Source: Anolis sagrei (lineage: Eukaryota; Chordata; Lepidosauria; Squamata; Anolidae). From it: a DNA stretch of 64,000 nt. The position numbers and the translations under genes were made by a program. The DNA lies in contig NC_090025.1 of the NCBI RefSeq assembly GCF_037176765.1, positions 73,137,545 through 73,201,544 of the forward strand, in the 5' to 3' direction. Below, in pieces: positions 51,941 through 62,759 of the stretch (the stretch's first letter is position 1; every line of letters begins with the position of its first letter). The notes beneath the pieces were generated by a model that saw only the letters and a program-made list of their open reading frames with translations, was not told the DNA's origin and searched no databases.

Positions 51941-52700
51941 TTGTTTGTACTACAGGTATTTAAACATTTATGTCTTCATACATTGGGGAGGGAGGAATGG
52001 GGAGGGAGGAATGGATTCGGGTTTGGGACCCGCCTACCTGCGCAACCGCATTTCCGTCTACGAACCCACACAACCTCTTCGATCTTCCGGAGAGGCTCTT
52101 CTCTCACTCCCGCCTGCATCACAAGTGCGACTTTTGGGGATGAGAGAAAGGGCCTTCTCTGTGGTGGCCCCCCGGCTCTGGAATTCAGTCCCCAGAGATA
52201 TTAGGCAAGCCCCCACACTGGCAATCTTCAGGAGAAATCTGAAAACCTGGTTATTCCAGTGTGCCTTCAATGATTGAATGTAAGAGACTCCCTGACCAAA
52301 TTTCACACAAATGACCTCAGAAGCACTTTACTTTATGGTTCGTGCAATTAATTCCTTCCTCAATCCGGATCTCCCTCCCCAATAATTTCCATTGCCCAAT
52401 CTCTCAGTGTTTTAAAATTTTAAAATTTTATCCTTAAATTTGGCCTTGCCCCGTGCAATTTCTGTATGTTTAATGTCCGATTTTATACTGCTGTCTCGCT
52501 TATTATTTAGGTTTTGCATTTTATGTTTTTTTTAGTTCTGTTATGTCTTGTGTTATATTGTATTATGCTTTTGTGTAATATTGTGTTTACTGTATTGATG
52601 GGCGTGGCCTCATGTAAGCCGCCCCAAGTCCCCCTGGGGGAGATGGAGCGGGGCATAAATAATTAATAATAATAATAATAATTATTATTATTATTATTAT
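51941..52700 (+). mobile_element. L2-like LINE 3' end with (AAT)n tail
   Basis: A 110-codon frame reads PAYLRNRISVYEPTQPLRSS, RERAFSVVAPRLWNSVPRDI and LAIFRRNLKTWLF, an L2-clade C-terminus. The 3' UTR ends CATGTAAGCCGCCCCAAGTC, GGGGGAGATGGAGCGGGGCA and TAAATAATTAATAATAAT. It lies in the AASDH 3' flank or UTR. Confidence 0.87.
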
Positions 52701-52719
52701 GGATTACATAGCACTGAAA

Positions 52720-52832
52720 CTTAGATTTTTTTTCATTGCCAGGATGCTTTGATTCTGTGTTTCTGTATGTCAAAGGGTTGAACTGGATGGCCCCTGTGGT
52801 CTCTTCCAACTCTACAATTCTATGATATAGTA
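52720..52832 (+). repeat. CR1 LINE 3' end
   Basis: GGTTGAACTGGATGGCCCCT, GTGGTCTCTTCCAACTCTAC and AATTCTATGATA; only the last 100 bases of CR1. Confidence 0.82.
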
Positions 52833-53852
52833 TGAATATGTGTTCATTCCACCCAGTTAGTGACATATCACAACGTCAGTCCACCTTAGTGTGCACAAGT
52901 CTTGGTTGTTCTGTGAAGTCAGAAGTGTCTTCTTCCTTCGGCAATAACCAAAGCACCCCTTACACTCACAATTTAGCTGCTACAGCCGCCATTCCATAGT
53001 CACTCAGTAGCCAATGGAGAATATGGTTAGAGGATACAGAAAAGCAATGTCTTTTTCCCTACAGTCAGATGCAGAACAATGACGTTATCCACCAGGACCC
53101 TGGCTGATCTGGTTAGATGACATTGTTGACTTACAGGGATATAGCCAAGCGATTCTCCAATTCCCTCTTCTTTCCATAACCATTCAGTAGCTGGGGAATT
53201 GGCCCAGGACCTGCTGAGGGTGGAGAGGGGAAATGTATTGTATTTCCTCTTGTGGGACTTTCATAGTATGCCATGTAATACAGAATCTTAATGCTTGGGC
53301 ATATTACAAGCTTTTAGTAGTCATGATTATTATGTGATGCATTCAAATGTACTACATATTTGCTGTTTAAGATGCCAACCCATATTTATTATATTTTCAG
53401 AAACAGAAGACAATTCTTGTCAAAACGAAGGGTGATGTTTATGATTAAAGAAACATAAGGCTGTGATGACACTATGAATGTTTTGTTCTTGCAAAAATCA
53501 TCCATTTGGAAGTAGCAGTATGCTTAATGATATAGAAGTGTGAAAAGGTTTGGTTGTCACATGATGGCCGAAGGAACATATATGCCGAGTTAAACAAATG
53601 TAGGTGGAAAATGGGTATTTCATAATTATATATTGAAATACTTATTATATAAAATGTTTTTTTCTTTCTTTCCTTTTTTTCTCCTTTACAAAATACAAAA
53701 TCTAAGAACTTTTAACATATTGAAACGTTAGGAAAAAGCTCCTGCCTGCTTCTTCCTTTTTTTGGGTCACATAATTACAATTTTTAATTCTTTGATACTT
53801 TAATATGAAAGGTAGCTCACATTCCACATAGGAACATTTTAAATATGTATCT
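52833..53852 (+). other. AASDH 3' flank, no gene recognised
   Basis: A splice-acceptor-like TTATTATATTTTCAG ends at 53400 and is followed by a 15-codon open frame and ATTAAA near 53444. This could be a variant AASDH 3' exon; nothing else is seen. Confidence 0.35.
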
Positions 53853-53939
53853 CAGGGGTCCTCATATTGTATTTTGCTGCTGAGTACAGCCTGCCAATGT
53901 TTTTTCCCCTGGCCCCGCCCCACTCACATCCCTGCCATT

Positions 53940-54187
53940 CATGGAGAAATAGGAGGGAGGAGAAAAGGGAGGAAAGGAAGGAAGAGGTGAGAAAGGAGGA
54001 AAGGAAGAAACAGAAGAGTGAAGGTAAGAAGGAAGGAAAGAGGGAAGAAAAAAGGGAGGAAATGAAGGAAAGAAAAACAGAAGGAAGGCAAGAGGAAAGG
54101 AGGGAATGAAGGAAAGGAGGAGAAAGAAAGGAGAAATGGGAAAATGGAGGAAAGGAAAAAAGTGAGGGAAGAGAGAGGGAAGAAGGA

Positions 54188-54218
<31 letters not shown>

Positions 54219-54290
54219 GGAAGGTAGAAAAAAGAGTGGGAAGGAAGAAAAAAAGAAAAAGAAAGGTAAATCGGAAGTGGAAGGAATTCA
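53940..54290. repeat. Purine-rich (GGAA)n/(GAAA)n tract
   Basis: Almost pure A/G on the plus strand for about 350 bases, with a regular (GAAA)n core at about 54188-54219. Ser/Phe- and Glu/Lys-rich open frames on the two strands are artefacts of this. Confidence 0.9.
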
Positions 54291-54297
54291 GCATTCA

Positions 54298-54437
54298 GAA
54301 AGCGTGGCGTAGTGATTTGAACCTCAGACTGTGGCCTCAGACATTAGCCACTCTCAGCCTCAGGGGAATACATCTTGACCAGAAAACTATGAAAGGGTCA
54401 CCCTAAGCCAGAAACGACTTGAAGGCACACAAGAACA
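54298..54437 (+). repeat. tRNA-derived SINE
   Basis: AGCGTGGCGTAGTGATTTGA (box A), a box-B-poor middle, CACTCTCAGCCTCAGGGGAA, GGGTCACCCTAAGCCAGAAA and the tail CGACTTGAAGGCACACAAGA. It has an internal deletion. Confidence 0.78.
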
Positions 54438-54879
54438 ATCCTAATTAACTTGATGATCTCATCAGCCAAAAACAGGTTCACACTTTCCACTGAAACACTG
54501 GTAAGTTTATGTTGGTTAAAATTGTTCTTCATTTTAAATATTCTATTGTTCTTTCATGGTTGTGCACTATAAATAAGATTTGTGCAGTGTCCATAGGAAT
54601 TCGTTCATTTTTTTTTCAAACTATAGTTGGGGCCCCCACAGTCTGGGCAACCATGAACCGATCCTCCGCTTTAAAAGTTTGAGGACCCCCGATGTATCGT
54701 ATTCACTTCCTAAAGATTTGTTTGTTTTTTAAGCACATGGCTCAAAACCCTTCTATTATATTTGCAGTATATTCTTTAGCAATCGTTTCACAGTCGTGGC
54801 CTGGAAGTCACTCTAAATGTTGCAGTAATTTATTTGTTTGATTTTGAAAATTATAAAAAGAACATTTAAAATTATGCAG

Positions 54880-55484
54880 TATTACGAAAGTTATCCGGAA
54901 AGTAAGGTTATAAGGCACGTAGCTCTCGCAGGAACTTTTCGTGGGAGAAATTGGTATAACTGCTGTGTAGTGGGAAATCAGTGGAAGCGAACGAGCAGTG
55001 CCAGTCATCAGTAGCTTATCGACTGGCATTGTGGTGAAGGTTAGAATTGAGCATCCTCATTCTGTTTCCCTCCAAGTGTGACATTTGTGCTGTAATACAC
55101 TACCTAAATGTTAAGGGCATAAACGTCGCTGCAATTCATCACTCAATCGTTTCAATTTATGGAGAGGACATGATGTCAAGACAGCATGTAGCAAAATCGG
55201 TATGGAATTTCAATTGCAGAAGGATGGAAATTCATGATGAAGAGAGAAGTGGACAGCCGTCCGTTGTGACTGATTATGTGGCTGAAAAAGGCGGCAGGAG
55301 ACTTCTGTGACATAGGCATCAAAAAACCTGTCCCACAGATGACAGAATATATGGAACTGAATAGTGATTATGTGGAAAAATAATGTAGTACCTATGCTAC
55401 AATCCATGTAAGTTTTATTGACATATATTCATCCTTTGTATTTTAAAAAAATATTGTAACCTTACTTTCCGGATATCCCTTGTA
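54880..55484 (+). mobile_element. Mariner with internal deletion
   Basis: The left end TTATCCGGAAAGTAAGGTTA and right end TAACCTTACTTTCCGGATAT are inverted, a classic mariner end. The frame reads CDICAVIHYLNVKGINVAAI, YGEDMMSRQHVAKSVWNF and HDEERSGQPSV (transposase N-terminus). It then jumps to FFCDIGIKKPVPQ-like and DYVEK, the transposase C-terminus. The catalytic core is missing, so the copy is non-autonomous. Confidence 0.9.
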
Positions 55485-55692
55485 CAGCGTGAACTTGTAC
55501 TTGGAGGGAAACGGAATAAGGTCACTCATCTCTAACCTTCACCACAACGCCAGTCAATGAGCTACTGATGACTGGCACTGCTCGTTTGCTTCCACTGGCT
55601 TCCCACTACACAGCAGTGATACCAACTTCTCCCATGAAAATTCCTTGCGAGAGCTACGTGCCTTGTAAACTTACTATCCAGATAACCCTTGT
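55485..55692 (-). mobile_element. Second mariner 5' end, inverted against the first
   Basis: Reverse complement reads TACAAGGGTTATCTGGATAG, CACGTAGCTCTCGCAAGGAA and GCAGTGCCAGTCATCAGTAG, the same 5' region as 54880-55050. The two copies are joined nearly end to end in opposite orientation. Confidence 0.85.
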
Positions 55693-56694
55693 ACATAATT
55701 ATAGTATATAATCAATTGTGCTTTTTCGCTTTTCACCAAAAAATATCAATGGTTCAATTTTTAATGTCAATATGAACTTCTTCTAAAACATGTAAGAATG
55801 ATTAAAGAAAGAGTACTTTCATAGCTATAGAAACACTTGGATTTTTTTTTATTGAAATAGAACAAATTTTCAGTGATGGACCATTTACAGTAAAATCTTG
55901 ACAATCAAAACTGAAAATAGAAATTGCACTAACATATCCCTTAGTTATAGATAATTTTACTCAGATTTTACTGTTCATAAAAACACATAATTAGATCCTA
56001 TCACAATTTCAGGCTCTCCTGATAAGGCAAACCTGATATTTTCTTAACAAAAAGACAATGAATACGTACACTTTCTGATAACTTTCAGCAGATTATAATT
56101 TAAAAGGAATTAAAATGACATTAGTATAAGAAACAATTGCACTTTAAAACATCTGAAAAATTAAAAAAGTACACAAAACAAAACCCCACAATTATACATT
56201 TGTTTATAATTTTATACACCACTATATGAACTGAGGTTGATTATCTTTAACCTCACATAATAATTTGTCCCATTTAGAAAATGTTAATTATGCCCAACAC
56301 CTGATAATCTATAGGATAACGTCATTATGACTTATTTTACAACCCCAATGATTTTGACAGGATTTGGGTACAATTACTTCCTTTGGAACAGGACTTCTGT
56401 GTACAAGTTACCAAAAAAGAAAATATGAGAGAGAGAGATCGAGAGAGAGAGATCATATTATATATAGTGGTTGGATCAGTTTTAAAAGTGTTGGAAGTCA
56501 TTCCGTGTTGGTTTTCCATTTTACAATTTCCATAACATGTTTCGTAAGAAAGGTTGCAAAACAAAGCTTAAGCAAAGTAACACTTCACTGGTATTTAGTG
56601 CAAATTTTCAAGTTGATTTTTACATGAAATGACCAATGTTGAAAATATCGTATAAATGTTTCCTAACAAATATTGTACAACATTCCAGCTCTGA

Positions 56695-56828
56695 TCGAGA
56701 CACAGATCTACACTGCCTTATAACCCAGGATCTGATCCCAGATAATCTGGCAGTGTAGACTCATATAATCCAGTTCAAAGGAAATAATCTGGGATCAGAT
56801 CCTGGGATATAGGGCAGTGTAGATCCAC
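56695..56828. repeat. Palindromic MITE
   Basis: AGATCTACACTGCCTTATAA and GATATAGGGCAGTGTAGATC are inverted ends; same family as 46161-46290. It lies in the CRACD 3' UTR. Confidence 0.8.
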
Positions 56829-56954
56829 AGCCTATGTGGAAATGCCTTCCCCTTAAACACACAAAAGTGTGCTGCATAGGCCCCTACATCCAGCATCGGG
56901 AGTACCTCTGCATAGACAGAACAGTGTGCGGTGTAAATAATACTGTTGCCTTAG

Positions 56955-57104
56955 GCCCCTTTTACTTTTACACTGCCATATAATCCAGATTATCTAAGTA
57001 GATAATCCACTTTGAACTAAATTATCTGAGTCTACATTGCCATATAATCCAATTCTAAGCAGATAATCTGGATTTTATATGGCAGTGTAGAAGGGACCCT
57101 AGAT
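56955..57104. repeat. Palindromic MITE
   Basis: TTACACTGCCATATAATCCA and TTTATATGGCAGTGTAGAAG are inverted ends; same family as 21941-22086. Confidence 0.8.
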
Positions 57105-60100
57105 GCACTGACCAATTGTTCAGACAGAAGGAAGCATGAGCAGATTCTTCTAATGGAGAATCCAAGTGTCCCTTGCTGTCTAAGAAGTGAGTAGAGCAGT
57201 CAATGCTGATGGTACGCCTGGCAATGAATGAACCGAGAAACGCTGCTCTGCCAGCAAGGAATGGCCAGCCTTTTGATCAGGGCCTCTGGATAACACTTCC
57301 CGTACACTAGATACCTCATGCTTGAAAACACTTTGCTTCTGAAGCTTTAGAACTATTTATTTACTAACTATATATTCTGTGCTAACAGTGTGCCTAGAAT
57401 TCTGTTGGAATCCTTATTTTCCCCTTTCAGCATGCAAATAGTGCCTATGCCCCCCCCCCTAATATTTCTTTCATCCCTATCTACTTCCAGATCCCCTCCC
57501 CCTTCTCCCAACCCTACTTTCCCATGCCAGAACAACCTTGGAAATGGATTTTGAGGGAATTGAAAGTTATAATTACAGTTTATGCGATTGCAGATTTAAA
57601 TGTGGGTTTAAAAAATGTTTTTAAACATCTTTCATCCCACCAGCAAAATGTTTCTGCACCAGTCAGAGCAAATCAGAATTTGCTTTAATTATATCCTCTA
57701 CTAAGTGCCCTTTTTGTCCCGGTAACTCCTTCTGGAGTAAATGGATGAATTTCTAAGATAATGGAATGCCTTCCTGCTTCACCTTGGCCTCGGTGATGAG
57801 AAGGTGCTTGCATTTTTCAAGTTCCTAGAGGTTGGCAATGTGGAAAACAGTTACCATACATTAATATCGCCATCAAACACAGTTCTTAAAAAGGGCCATA
57901 CTGTTTCTCTGGAGCGGAATGATATAAAATAGACTATTATTCAGCAGTTAACCACATCAGCCCATTCTCAGTTCTCATAAAGACCTGAGAACAGTTTCCC
58001 CTTGCATTAATAATCCTGCCTGAAAGTAATGAACCTTTGGGGATACCAATGGGTTGGATTTATAGATGAAATTAAATTGTAACATTAAGAGCCCAGTAGC
58101 CATAAGACCAATCCTATGTAGACTGAATTGACTATCCGCTCTGCAGATACACACAAACACAACTGATCTATTCTTTGTTTTGTAGCACGATGCTTGTTCA
58201 TTAATGGCATCTGCTGACTTGTCCTTTTAGATACTTTGGAGCAGAACTGATGTTCTCATACTCTTGGATGAGGGACAGAGTTCTCCCCTCGCTCGGACTA
58301 AAGCAATGCGATAATATGAGCGTTTACTGTTTGACAAAGCAAAACACAAGTCTGCCTCTTATGATGAATAGTTAGACGATTTCCTTTACAGCGTAACACA
58401 CAAACCAGTTAAAACTGAAATCCGTTTAAGCCAGTTTAGACCAACTATTACAGCCCGAATTCATTGTATTGTTGACCTTTCCCACAATTGTCGAGTAGGA
58501 AGCTGTTTTGAGAGTTACCATGAAAACATGTCACTACTATCTCCATACTATAGAAAAATCAAAGGGCAGCAAGACGTCACTGCAAAGAAATTACACGTAT
58601 CCCTGCAATGTAACTTTTTCTGTAATCTGAAGCATGATCTAATACTTTTATCAGTACATCAATACGAAGGAACTAACAACTACGTTGTTTTGAAACATGC
58701 CATGAACAAAAGTGCCATCGTGATTGTTTTTGCCAGCGATAACATGCAGATCTGCCAGGCACAGTAGCTAAAGACTAAGGTGCTAATGAAATACAGATAA
58801 AATTATGACTTTCCTGAGAATATTCAGTGTAAGGTCCACAAGAACAAAGCGAGAATAGTCTAGCCCCTTCTGATCCCCAAATTATTTCCCCTAAATCTGC
58901 TGTATTGTAGACTCTTGTGTTAATCTTTAGAGTCCCCAACATGCCACCTTGTAGGTATTGAAAAGGTTGCTTAACTAAGGGGGGACGGGACTTTGTATGT
59001 TATGTAAATTGAGCATAATATGAAATGTTATGTAAATTAAATATAATATGAATGATGTGGGCTGGCTTTAACATGGGTTTTCAATACTCCATTGCAGTTG
59101 TTTCTCTCTCTCTGCGTGGTGCTCCCCATTACCGGAAGAGAAAGGCTTATATGGTGTGTTACCAGATATTATCACAGTAGCCTGTATCGGCATACTGCGC
59201 ACGGGAAAATGTTATAACGTGTTTCTGCAGGTAATGGTTTGAAGGATCATAAATAGAAAGATAGCATGGAAATGCTCATTTGACAAAACCCCAGTTTTAG
59301 CGAATTAACTAAGCTGATATATTTAAATACTTCCTGATAGAAGCTACTGATAAAAAGCGATGTTTATCACACAAAAAAAATCTCAATTTTTAAAAAACAT
59401 TGAATTTGTGAAAACACTTACAGGCAAATGAGCCTGCTCTCGGCTCCAAGCACTTGGAGAAATCCTTGTCCTGCGACGTCTTTACAGCAGGACCAGACAC
59501 ACTGGTACTTTCGTCAGTGACAAATGACACTCAAAAGAATTCAAAGTTGTCATCTCTACATTAGTTGCAACATGAATAAAAGATGATCACTGGATATTCT
59601 GTTTACTACTAAGACAGGAGTTGGTCTTTCCATATCCTGCACCTGAGTAGATTCTCAAAATTTTCCACAAAACGGTATTACATTCTCAATTGAAAAGTGG
59701 AAGCAACATGCAGCTTACATTCATTTGAAGCATTTAAATGGCTGGAATCTCTGCTTATCCAAAAACGGCAAAAAGAAACAAACCACTGGAACCAAAAATT
59801 GAGGGCCAATGGAGGAACAGTTTCTTAAAAATTATTTGAACCTAAAATGCAACTTTTAACAACTGTACTTTTGAGAGAGACTAAAAACCTGAGCCTCGTG
59901 CCAACATCTCTCTTCCATAGTACTCAAATTCTCAAAGTGATGCATCTATTACGTAGATGAAATTTGCAATGAGCAAATGGTACACAGTTCAAAGTGTCCT
60001 TCATTCTCCAGGAGAATGTTGTTCCATTGGTTCTGTCATGTGAAAACATTAACGAAAAGGATAGAGCAAATAACAACAGAAAGAGCAAACCCTGCGTTAT

Positions 60101-60261
60101 TTACTTAATGATCTGTGGACAGTCACTCCAGGCCTTTGCTTTCCTCTTGGCCAAGGCCAGCCAGGCAGGCTCTGTTGACACCGGATTGGCATCAGCGGAG
60201 GAGAACCTCTTTGTGACTTCTTTCGCCAAGGGAGAGGATGGAAGCGAATTCGAGATCTCCA
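60101..60261 (-). CDS. CRACD: CRACD (KIAA1211) last coding exon
   Basis: CRACD is a capping-protein-inhibiting regulator of actin dynamics that promotes actin polymerisation. On the minus strand a pyrimidine-rich acceptor ending GAACAG (60262-60267) precedes an open frame reading EISNSLPSSPLAKEVTKRFS and later EPAWLALAKRKAKAWSDCPQ then IIK and a TAA stop at 60103-60101. The lysine/alanine-rich AWSDCPQIIK end is the signature C-terminus of CRACD as I recall it, and CRACDL has a similar end. The exon begins two bases into a codon, so upstream exons lie to the right of the window. Position and orientation next to AASDH match human 4q12, where CRACD converges on AASDH. Only 53 codons are visible; the opposite-strand reading frame here is a shadow. 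Confidence 0.87.
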
Positions 60262-60714
60262 CTGTTCAGGAGAAAAAGGAGAGATCCGTTACTGTACAAT
60301 GAGATTTTAGAAACCCGCCCTGTGCAAGAGCGAGACATTCTTCTAAATGTGCACAGTCCTTTTAATGACATTCTAATACATTAGAAAAGCAAAGAGGTTG
60401 GAGAGAACTGCCTGCTCAACAAAAATCCAAAGGACTGCGCCCAGACATAGTGTGCATAGGGCAAAGGAAACATAGTTTGAGAGCAATCCTTGTGATTCTT
60501 TTTCTTTTATACTTTGCAACAGAGAGAGTTCTAGAGAGCATGCCTTCCTTTTGTTTCACTTCCCTGTTCATTCCTCAGGAGCTATATATTCACACGTAAG
60601 AATCGGCTTTAGGGGCTCTTCTACAAAATATGGGTACCTTCTTTTGTCTATTCCACTTCCCTTTCTGAAACAATAAATGTACTTCTAAGTATTACGAGAG
60701 TATCCTGAGTACAA

Positions 60715-61430
60715 TGTTCCCTCGTTACTTCGTGGTTCACTTACTGCGGACTCGCTATTTCACTGTATATATATAAATTTAAGTAGCAAGGGAAACTGTA
60801 GCGAGAAGGAAAGAAGAGCCGCCCCCTTGCTCTCTTTACCTTGCTCTTCCTCCTCATCGCTGCCTGGGCCTCATGCCACAGCTTGGGCCCCGTGACACCA
60901 CCGCCGCCTCCTCAATTGAAGGGCCCAAGCAGTGGCAAAATGCCCAGGCGGCGACAAGGAGGAGGAAGAGGAAGGTAAAGAGGGCGAGGGACAGTCTTCT
61001 TCCTTCCTCGCCCTCTTTATCTTCCTCTTCCTGCTCCTCGTCGCTGCTGGGCCCTCTTGCTGCCGAATGGGTCCCGCGACACCTTTGCTGCCTCAATCGC
61101 AGCGGCAAGAGGCCCAGGCGGTGACGAGGAGGAAGAGGAAGGTAAAGAGGCCAAGGGGGCGGCCTTCTTCCTTCCTTGCCTTCTTTACCTTCCTCTTCCT
61201 GCTCCTCGTCGCTGCCGGGCCCTCTTGCTGCCGATCGGGCCCCGCAACACCTTTGCCGCCTCCTCAATCGTAGGGCCCAAGCAGCGGCAAGAAGCCCAGG
61301 CAGTGACAAGGAGGAGGATGAGAAAGGTAAAGAGGGTGAGGAGGGAAGGGGGGGGTATCCCTACTTCATGGTTTTTCACTTATTGCAGGTGGTCCTGGAA
61401 CATAACCCCTGCGATAAGTGAAGGAACACT
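60715..61430. mobile_element. DNA transposon with GC-rich tandem interior (Tigger/mariner-like ends)
   Basis: The left end CAATGTTCCCTCGTTACTTC and right end CGATAAGTGAAGGAACACT are inverted. Between them lie about three diverged units of a 170-200-base, CpG-rich segment (CTTCCTCTTCCTGCTCCTCG, GGCCCAGGCGGTGACGAGGA), each itself partly palindromic. Protein-like Arg/Glu-rich frames on both strands follow from the repeat. It is in a CRACD intron. Confidence 0.7.
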
Positions 61431-62246
61431 ACTTCTCTCCCATTTTCTACCACAAGCTCATATTGTGCTGGCTATGCTGCACTCTGCTTGATATAGATTG
61501 ATACCAAATATTCCTACACCGATGTGCACATAACATTGGCCCCAATGTGCAAGGCCCAGGAGAGGGTCACTGCTGCTGCTGTGTGTTGGTGGTGAAGGGA
61601 GAACTAGACAGTGAAGATGCACCTGGTCTGAGCTCTGAGTAGAAGGAAAAGGCAATTTCCTCTCTGAGTGCACCCTTGTGCCTTCCTCCTCCAAACCAAG
61701 ACAGATGCTTTCAAATAAATATCTGAACTGCTCCCCCTCCCCACTAGTAAGCAGCCGTTGGAGCCCCTTGCAGGGTGGAGAGCACAGCACTGTGTGGGCA
61801 GAGCATTAAGCTCTAGCTGCTTAATGTAAGAGATCAACTCATGACTCCAGTCCAATAAGGACAAAGTAATTAAGACAGCAAAATTGCATGTCTGGATTAC
61901 TCCCACTTCTAACCTGAAAAATTGTTATCAAGGGAATAGAGTGGGTAGAACCCCCCTCCAGTTAGAAATCCAAATTGTGCATTCAATTCTCTTCAGCCGT
62001 GCCCTGGGAAAAGCTCTTCAAACCTTGCTCAAAAGAGGACAAACACAGAAACTTTACCTCTGCCTCTTGAGATAGGAGAAAAGGGTTGATTAAAGATCAT
62101 GAATTTAAAAACAGTACTATGTTGTACAATAAGAGCCCCATAGCTACAGAACCCATATTTGCTGTTTCACTCACACAGGGGAAAATTGGTCTCTTAAGTA
62201 ATTTGACAGATCTTCCAGGTAATGCTGTGTGTATGCTCCCCTAGAA
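61431..62246 (-). other. CRACD intron, no gene recognised
   Basis: Moderate-complexity unique sequence; overlapping minus-strand frames at 61458-61906 have no recognised domain. Confidence 0.5.
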
Positions 62247-62381
62247 CAATGGTTCTCAACCTGTGGGTCCCCAGATGTTTTGGCCTTCAACACCCAGAAA
62301 TCCTAACAGCTGGTAAACTGGCTGGGATTTCCGAGAGTTGTAGACCAAAACACCTGGGGACCCATAGGATAAGAACCACTG
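62247..62381. mobile_element. hAT MITE with near-perfect 8-bp TSD
   Basis: CAATGGTTCTCAACCTGTGG and ATAAGAACCACTG are inverted ends; flanks CCCTAGAA and CTCTAGAA match at 7 of 8. Same family as 666-800. Confidence 0.87.
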
Positions 62382-62394
62382 CTCTAGAAGTTAC

Positions 62395-62750
62395 CACAGA
62401 GTTATATGGTAGTGAGTCTACACTACCATATAATACAGTTCAAAGCAGGTAATCTGGATTTTATAGAAGGGGCCTAAGACAGCGGTTCTCAAAGGGTGTT
62501 CCGTGGAGCTCTTACAGCTGAAAAAGTTTGAGGACCTGTGCTCTAAGGCATGCTGTCACCAAAACTCAGGTAGAGTAATAGTGTTCAGTCATATCCATGG
62601 ATTCAAATAACTAGTTTTATGGGAATGTATCCACAAAGATAGGGAGTGTAAGGCCCCTTCGATATTGCCCTATATCCCAAGATCTGATCCCAGATTATCT
62701 GCTTTAAATTGAGTTATATGAGTCTCTACTGCCAGATAATGTGAGATAAG
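62395..62750. repeat. Two MITE fragments and a hAT end
   Basis: GAGTCTACACTACCATATAA with GGATTTTATAGAAGGGGCCT (62412-62476), GAAAAAGTTTGAGGACCTGT (about 62520) and GATCCCAGATTATCTGCTTT (62685-62705). All are partial. Confidence 0.6.
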
Positions 62751-62759
62751 AAGATACCT

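Larger units (their letters stand above)
53853..54691. mobile_element. hAT element with 8-bp TSD and purine-rich interior
   Basis: Ends CAGGGGTCCTCATATTGTAT and AAGTTTGAGGACCCCCG are inverted. ATGTATCT (53845-53852) and ATGTATCG (54692-54699) agree at 7 of 8. The interior has a 350-base GA-rich tract (53940-54290) and a nested SINE. Confidence 0.87.
55830..60100 (-). other. CRACD: CRACD 3' UTR (minus strand), inferred extent
   Basis: The region between the CRACD stop and about 55830 is mostly unique and AT-rich. A minus-strand AATAAA (TTTATT at 55848-55853) follows an A-rich run and is the most distal candidate end; another is at 57356-57361. Two palindromic MITEs are embedded at about 56695-56828 and 56955-57104. 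A 4.2-kb 3' UTR is long but plausible; the true end is not determined. Confidence 0.55.

Noticed and set aside
53839-54294. Phe/Ser-rich 151-codon frame and its Glu/Lys-rich counterpart
   Set aside because: Simple purine-rich repeat inside a hAT element, with no sign of a real protein.
59994-60302. Plus-strand 102-codon open frame
   Set aside because: It is the antisense shadow of the CRACD terminal exon; the minus strand gives the conserved C-terminus with a proper splice acceptor.
60854-61491. Overlapping 80-150-codon Arg/Leu/Glu-rich frames
   Set aside because: They follow the GC-rich units of a transposon in at least four frames on both strands.
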